Positions 60,804-64,000 of a stretch of 64,000 bases of DNA are shown piece after piece. Position numbers and translations under genes: made by a program. The notes below the pieces were generated by a model. It saw only the letters and a list, made by a program, of their open reading frames with translations, was not told the origin of the DNA and made no database searches. Position 1 is the stretch's first letter. Each line of letters begins with the position of its first letter. This DNA is from Granulosicoccus sp036478595 (lineage in GTDB: Bacteria; Pseudomonadota; Gammaproteobacteria; Granulosicoccales; Granulosicoccaceae), in assembly GCA_036478595.1 (NCBI GenBank), contig JAZGEF010000073.1, forward strand, positions 1 to 64,000, in the 5' to 3' direction.

Positions 60804-61294
60804 CCTGGGTTTTTAGGGAAGTCGTAGCGAATAAGGTTAATTGCCTCAGCGTTATCTAAGGCGAAGCTTGCTTGATCAAGTTCGAATTGGACAGTGGCAC
60901 AAGTGGGTAGCGCTTTGGGGGCATCGGGATGAAGTATTTGACCTAGTCGCTCTAAGCCCGGGTTGTGTGCGATCAGCATTAGGTGATCTACATCATCAGG
61001 GGTGTGTTCAATCAGGCTTTGTATTGTGCCCGTTGCGGCTAAGTACAATGCCTTATCATATGTCGCAGCGTCTTGTTGCATATTCCAAACGGATAGAAAT
61101 ATATCGCAAGTCTCGCGTGTGCGTTTAGCAGAGCTGCAAAGGATGCGATCGGGTAGTGGGCCATGTTGCTGTAGGCGCTGTGCCATATGAGGAGCATCGT
61201 TCAGGCCACGAGCGTTCAAGGTGCGATCGTGATCGCTGCTGTCTTGATCCTGCCAACTCGACTTTGCGTGCCTAACCAGAGTGAGCAGTTTCAT
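60800..61294 (-). CDS. sixA: Phosphohistidine phosphatase SixA-like
   Basis: A histidine phosphatase-superfamily protein with the RHG-type motif LVRHAKSSWQDQDSSDHDR, SSAKRTRETCDIFL (second Arg) and the catalytic His in LMLIAHNPGLERL. SixA removes phosphate from histidine-phosphorylated proteins (ArcB Hpt or the nitrogen phosphotransferase system in E. coli). Length is normal. It starts eight bases after the LysM lipoprotein gene and is probably cotranscribed. Confidence 0.9.
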   Translation of the reverse strand: MKLLTLVRHAKSSWQDQDSSDHDRTLNARGLNDAPHMAQRLQQHGPLPDRILCSSAKRTRETCDIFLSVWNMQQDAATYDKALYLAATGTIQSLIEHTPDDVDHLMLIAHNPGLERLGQILHPDAPKALPTCATVQFELDQASFALDNAEAINLIRYDFPKNPG

Positions 61295-61302
61295 TTGTTG
61301 GG

Positions 61303-61971
61303 TTACTCGATAATTAAACCGTCTACAGCGCGGATATAGCCTGCGCCTTTGTCTGTGTTCACTTTGTACCAGTCGTTGACCTTCCGGTCAAATTCGAACA
61401 GCGTTCCGGGAGCCACTCTCAACAAGAGAGCTGAGTAGGGGGCGGGCTGGCTGTAAACACCTTTTGGATAATAAGAGCCGACGATTTTTATATAGGCGCT
61501 GGCAGAGCTTGCGTGTTGGCTTTGATCCGTGGGCAAAGGCTTGAGCTCAAAATTTCGATTGCTGTCTACTGGTTTGATCACAACAGTGGCGACATCAGGA
61601 GTTTCGTTGCTCACGGTTGGTGTGCTTGGTTTTGCTGGTAATGTGTTTTTGCCGGCCTTAGCTCGGTTATCGACATAGCCTGGTGACATCGACATTGGAA
61701 TTTCGATGGTAGCGCCTACGCGTAGTCTTCGAGGATTGCTGATTTCGTTAAATGCTGCGATATTGCGCCAATTCTCAGCAGTGCCTGTGTACTGCTTGGC
61801 GATATCGCTTAACCGATCCCCACTCTTGACCGTATGCACGATCACTTCCATGGAAGGCGCAACCGGCGCAGTGTTACTCGCGCTGGACGAGCCACCCTTG
61901 CTTGCACAGGCGGATAGCACAGCTAACATCGCTGTCATTATTAAAATTCGTGTACAAAATCTGATGCTCAT
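61303..61971 (-). CDS. LysM lipoprotein with SH3-like C-terminus
   Basis: A lipoprotein (ILIMTAMLAVLSACAS, lipobox LSAC) with one LysM domain (VHTVKSGDRLSDIAKQYTG, then NWRNIAAFNEISNPRRLRVG), a linker rich in Pro, Thr and Lys, and a C-terminal module, IKIVGSYYPKGVYSQPAPYS, ending WYKVNTDKGAGYIRAVDGL, resembling a bacterial SH3 fold. It should bind peptidoglycan from the outer membrane side. The protein at 62209 has the same parts with two LysM domains, so the pair are paralogues. Confidence 0.85.
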   Translation of the reverse strand: MSIRFCTRILIMTAMLAVLSACASKGGSSSASNTAPVAPSMEVIVHTVKSGDRLSDIAKQYTGTAENWRNIAAFNEISNPRRLRVGATIEIPMSMSPGYVDNRAKAGKNTLPAKPSTPTVSNETPDVATVVIKPVDSNRNFELKPLPTDQSQHASSASAYIKIVGSYYPKGVYSQPAPYSALLLRVAPGTLFEFDRKVNDWYKVNTDKGAGYIRAVDGLIIE

Positions 61972-62152
61972 TTAATTACACCGGTGCAGATACTTATTTA
62001 TCGAGCGGCGTGATGCAATGCTGAACTCTCGAACTGTTTTGTAATGTGCGCTATTTGGCAGTTTCGCTTATGGATCCCAAATTAACCCGAGTTGAGCCGA
62101 TGAGCAAGTAAGAATTGCCGCCAATTGCCAGAATAACGAATATTTAATGGGC

Positions 62153-62195
62153 AAAAAAAAACCCGGTGCTAATTGCTCAGCGCCGGGTTTTTGAT
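62153..62195 (-). terminator. Strong intrinsic terminator of the 62209 lipoprotein gene
   Basis: CCCGGTGCT and AGCGCCGGG pair (one wobble) around an eight-base loop, flanked by long A and T runs on either side. On the minus strand a run of nine T follows the stem, just after the stop at 62209. Confidence 0.88.
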
Positions 62196-62208
62196 CGATT
62201 AGAAGTAC

Positions 62209-63726
62209 TTATCTAATGTCACGAGTGTGTACATAACCTACTCCCTTTTCTGTCATCACTTGATACCAAGGGCCAACGGCTTTTGATACTGAGAGTTTAG
62301 TTCCTGGAGACACTCGCATCAGCAAGCTGGAAGAAAAGTCAGCTTCGTTGTAGATCGCTTTTGGATAGTAAGTACCACTAACCATGATCTGCGCAGCTGC
62401 GTTGTTGTTAAGCTGTTGGTTAGCTTCTTTAGACAGTTCAGTAGTTTCTAGCGCAACTGTTCCAGTTTCTTCTTCTTGAAACTTCGCTTCAACAATTTTG
62501 ATTGGTGCAGCGTCGTCGAGAATGCTGGCGCTTGATGCAAGCACTGCCGCCGCGGCTGCTAAGGCTTCAGTGTCAGTGCCGTCCAACTCAGGCGCAGTAG
62601 CAGATTCAGTTTTAACAGCTTGTTTGGCTGGTGCAGCTGTTGCTACAGTGGAGTTGTCTGCCTCGCCTTGGATGTTCTTAACCATAGTGCTAGGCACATA
62701 CACTGTTTGGCCTGGGTATACAGTGATTGCTTGCTTCTCAGAAAAGTTGTTTTGCGCAGCGATTGATTTCCAGTTAGTGGCATCACCTGTGGTGCGCTTG
62801 GCAAGGTTCCAAAGTGTCTCACCTGGCCCCACTTTAAAACGCTGTGCGCCAGCTGTGATGTCAACTGCGTCTGCGTCTGCCAGTGTGTTGTCTGCTTGCG
62901 TGCCATCTTCAGGGATGATTAAACGTTCAGTGTCAATTGACGCTGTTTCAATCGGTGCGACGCTCGCTGGTGAGGCACCCACCGCTGCTGCAGTACTGGC
63001 ATCTTTCAAGTATCCGGGTTTGATCATGTCAGCAGGGATTGTCAGCTCTTGGCCAGGAAATACACTTGCATTAGGTGCCAGGTTGTTGATGTCAGCAAGC
63101 ACGTGCCAGTTGTTAGCATCGCCAGTTGTCGCTTTTGCGATGTCCCACAAGTTCTCCTGTGACTGCACTTCGTGAATCAGGTCCGACGTAGCAACACTTT
63201 GCGCGCTAGTTGTTGCGGGTGCCGCAGCTGCTAGCGGGTCTGCAGCCAAAGGATCAGGACTGTCCATTGCCAGAGTGGTTTGTGTTTCCAGAGTCGGATC
63301 TTGTAAACCGAAATCTGTGTTGTCGGCTAAATCAGTGCCCTCTAACGCACCTTCAAGTGGTTGCCTGACAATGATATTGGATTCTGCGGCTTCAATAATG
63401 ACGTCTGAGTCGCCGTCGAGCAGCGTTGTTTCAGTTTCCATCCCTGCCATATTAAGCTCGCCGTCCAAGGTGTCGGTTTGTAGGCTGTTTGAATCGACAC
63501 CGCCTTGAGCAATAACATCGCCGTGAGAGGCTTCGTCGTGGAGATGGAGGAAATCCCTTGTGCTAGCCACAGCCCGACCACCTAGTTCCAAGGTTTTCGC
63601 ACCGACATCGCTAAGCGTATCAGCAATTTCGCCACCTGAGCGAGGTATGGATCCGCATGCGCTAAGCATGCTCAGAGCGATGAGTGCACCGCTGGTTTGT
63701 AGTATTTTTCGTGAAATTGGAGTCAT
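62209..63726 (-). CDS. Lipoprotein with two LysM domains and SH3-like C-terminus
   Basis: A 505-residue outer-membrane-type lipoprotein (SGALIALSMLSACGS, lipobox). A low-complexity acidic region rich in Ala, Asp and Thr (about 60-185) precedes LysM 1 (IHEVQSQENLWDIAKATTGD), a linker, and LysM 2 (FKVGPGETLWNLAKRTTGDA). Another Ala-rich linker leads to the C-terminal module, IMVSGTYYPKAIYNEADFSS and WYQVMTEKGVGYVHTRDI, shared with the neighbour at 61303. I infer a peptidoglycan-binding envelope protein. The architecture suggests duplication of an ancestral LysM-SH3 gene. Confidence 0.85.
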   Translation of the reverse strand: MTPISRKILQTSGALIALSMLSACGSIPRSGGEIADTLSDVGAKTLELGGRAVASTRDFLHLHDEASHGDVIAQGGVDSNSLQTDTLDGELNMAGMETETTLLDGDSDVIIEAAESNIIVRQPLEGALEGTDLADNTDFGLQDPTLETQTTLAMDSPDPLAADPLAAAAPATTSAQSVATSDLIHEVQSQENLWDIAKATTGDANNWHVLADINNLAPNASVFPGQELTIPADMIKPGYLKDASTAAAVGASPASVAPIETASIDTERLIIPEDGTQADNTLADADAVDITAGAQRFKVGPGETLWNLAKRTTGDATNWKSIAAQNNFSEKQAITVYPGQTVYVPSTMVKNIQGEADNSTVATAAPAKQAVKTESATAPELDGTDTEALAAAAAVLASSASILDDAAPIKIVEAKFQEEETGTVALETTELSKEANQQLNNNAAAQIMVSGTYYPKAIYNEADFSSSLLMRVSPGTKLSVSKAVGPWYQVMTEKGVGYVHTRDIR

Positions 63727-63962
63727 TAAGTTATAACCTCAGGCGCCTGATTTGCTGTGTACTAATTAGGGAATGCAGACAGTGAATACCGCGAGATCTG
63801 CGCCTCGCGTGTCATTTCACTGCCGAACATGACACTAAATTAATAGTAGGTACTTTGGAGGTCGTCAATAATTCTTTCCCAACTGCACAAATGTCAATCA
63901 ATTAAAAAAATCCAGAAAGAAATAAGTCAACAAAATGCCGTTTTTTTGGGGGCATTCACCCC

Positions 63963-64000
63963 GGAAAGCGCCTGGCACCCCGGAGGGCACTTGGCACCCC
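63963..64000. repeat. 19-bp tandem repeat, two copies, cut by window edge
   Basis: GGAAAGCGCCTGGCACCCC (63963-63981) is followed directly by GGAGGGCACTTGGCACCCC (63982-64000). The units agree at 15 of 19 positions and share the TGGCACCCC end. Upstream, GGGGGCATTCACCCC looks like a decayed copy, and AATGCC and GGCATT form a hairpin at 63932-63954. The array probably continues beyond the window. Confidence 0.75.

Noticed and set aside
60841..61190. Rightward frames opposite sixA
   Set aside because: Antisense shadows; the minus-strand gene has all catalytic motifs.
1..64000. CRISPR array, tRNA or rRNA genes, prophage
   Set aside because: I saw no regular spaced direct repeats, no cloverleaf or conserved rRNA segments, and no phage structural genes. 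A covariance-model scan would be needed to exclude small RNAs.

Overview
The window looks like chromosomal DNA of a free-living, probably marine gammaproteobacterium. The reasons are a cbb3 oxidase locus with an FNR/ANR box, Uup, an IbaG-type BolA protein, SixA, an SOS-controlled integron integrase, TRAP-TAXI transport and 2-aminoethylphosphonate (AEP) catabolism. Base composition is moderate by eye. I cannot name genus or species. I see no rRNA, tRNA, CRISPR array, phage or plasmid backbone.

Region 1 (1-20.4 kb) is a patchwork. It holds single metabolic genes (a methyltransferase, a mandelate racemase homologue, a GrdB-like protein, SBP56/methanethiol oxidase), GNAT and LysE genes, orphan small ORFs and many broken genes. 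Two parts stand out. First, three cyclic-nucleotide-binding (CNB) proteins lie within 6 kb, one of them fused to a highly derived ABC exporter. Second, an integron integrase gene has a promoter whose -35/-10 spacer is filled by a perfect LexA box, yet I find no attC array. Gene remnants (PIN toxin, IS3 orfA, HAD, MFS, a frameshifted small ORF) and three frameshifted C-termini cluster here. They mean either active decay or homopolymer errors in the sequence.

Region 2 (20.4-29.0 kb) is the terminal oxidase locus. ccoI-ccoS read leftward, and a Yip1-like gene followed by ccoN-ccoO-ccoQ-ccoP-ccoG-ccoH reads rightward. A perfect FNR/ANR box lies between the two arms. ccoS and ccoQ are very short genes recovered by reading the DNA directly.

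Region 3 (29.0-31.7 kb) holds a truncated endonuclease/exonuclease/phosphatase (EEP) fragment, a PhzF protein, a class I glutamine amidotransferase and a poor 650-bp gap.

Region 4 (31.7-45.6 kb) is a phosphonate island. It has an AEP-type ABC importer (phnS, phnT, phnU), a LysR regulator, phnA, phnY, a pbfA-like PLP enzyme, a D-2-hydroxyacid dehydrogenase, a YjbB-like Na/Pi carrier, phnW and a DUF1330 gene. AEP is deaminated by PhnW, oxidised by PhnY and cleaved by PhnA to acetate and phosphate. PbfA would feed hydroxylated AEP into the same route, and the Na/Pi carrier could dispose of surplus phosphate.

Region 5 (45.6-51.4 kb) has single genes: YCII, GFA, a metallophosphoesterase, a DMT exporter, uup and one unknown.

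Region 6 (51.7-59.6 kb) is a TAXI-TRAP system with its own apparent sensor. A TAXI-type binding protein is translationally coupled to a histidine kinase and a FixJ-type regulator. The transporter's own TAXI protein, fused TRAP permease and a universal stress protein follow. A perfect inverted repeat lies in the promoter gap between the two halves.

Region 7 (59.6-64 kb) has ibaG/bolA, small lipoproteins, SixA and two paralogous LysM/SH3-like lipoproteins. A 19-bp tandem repeat runs off the right edge.
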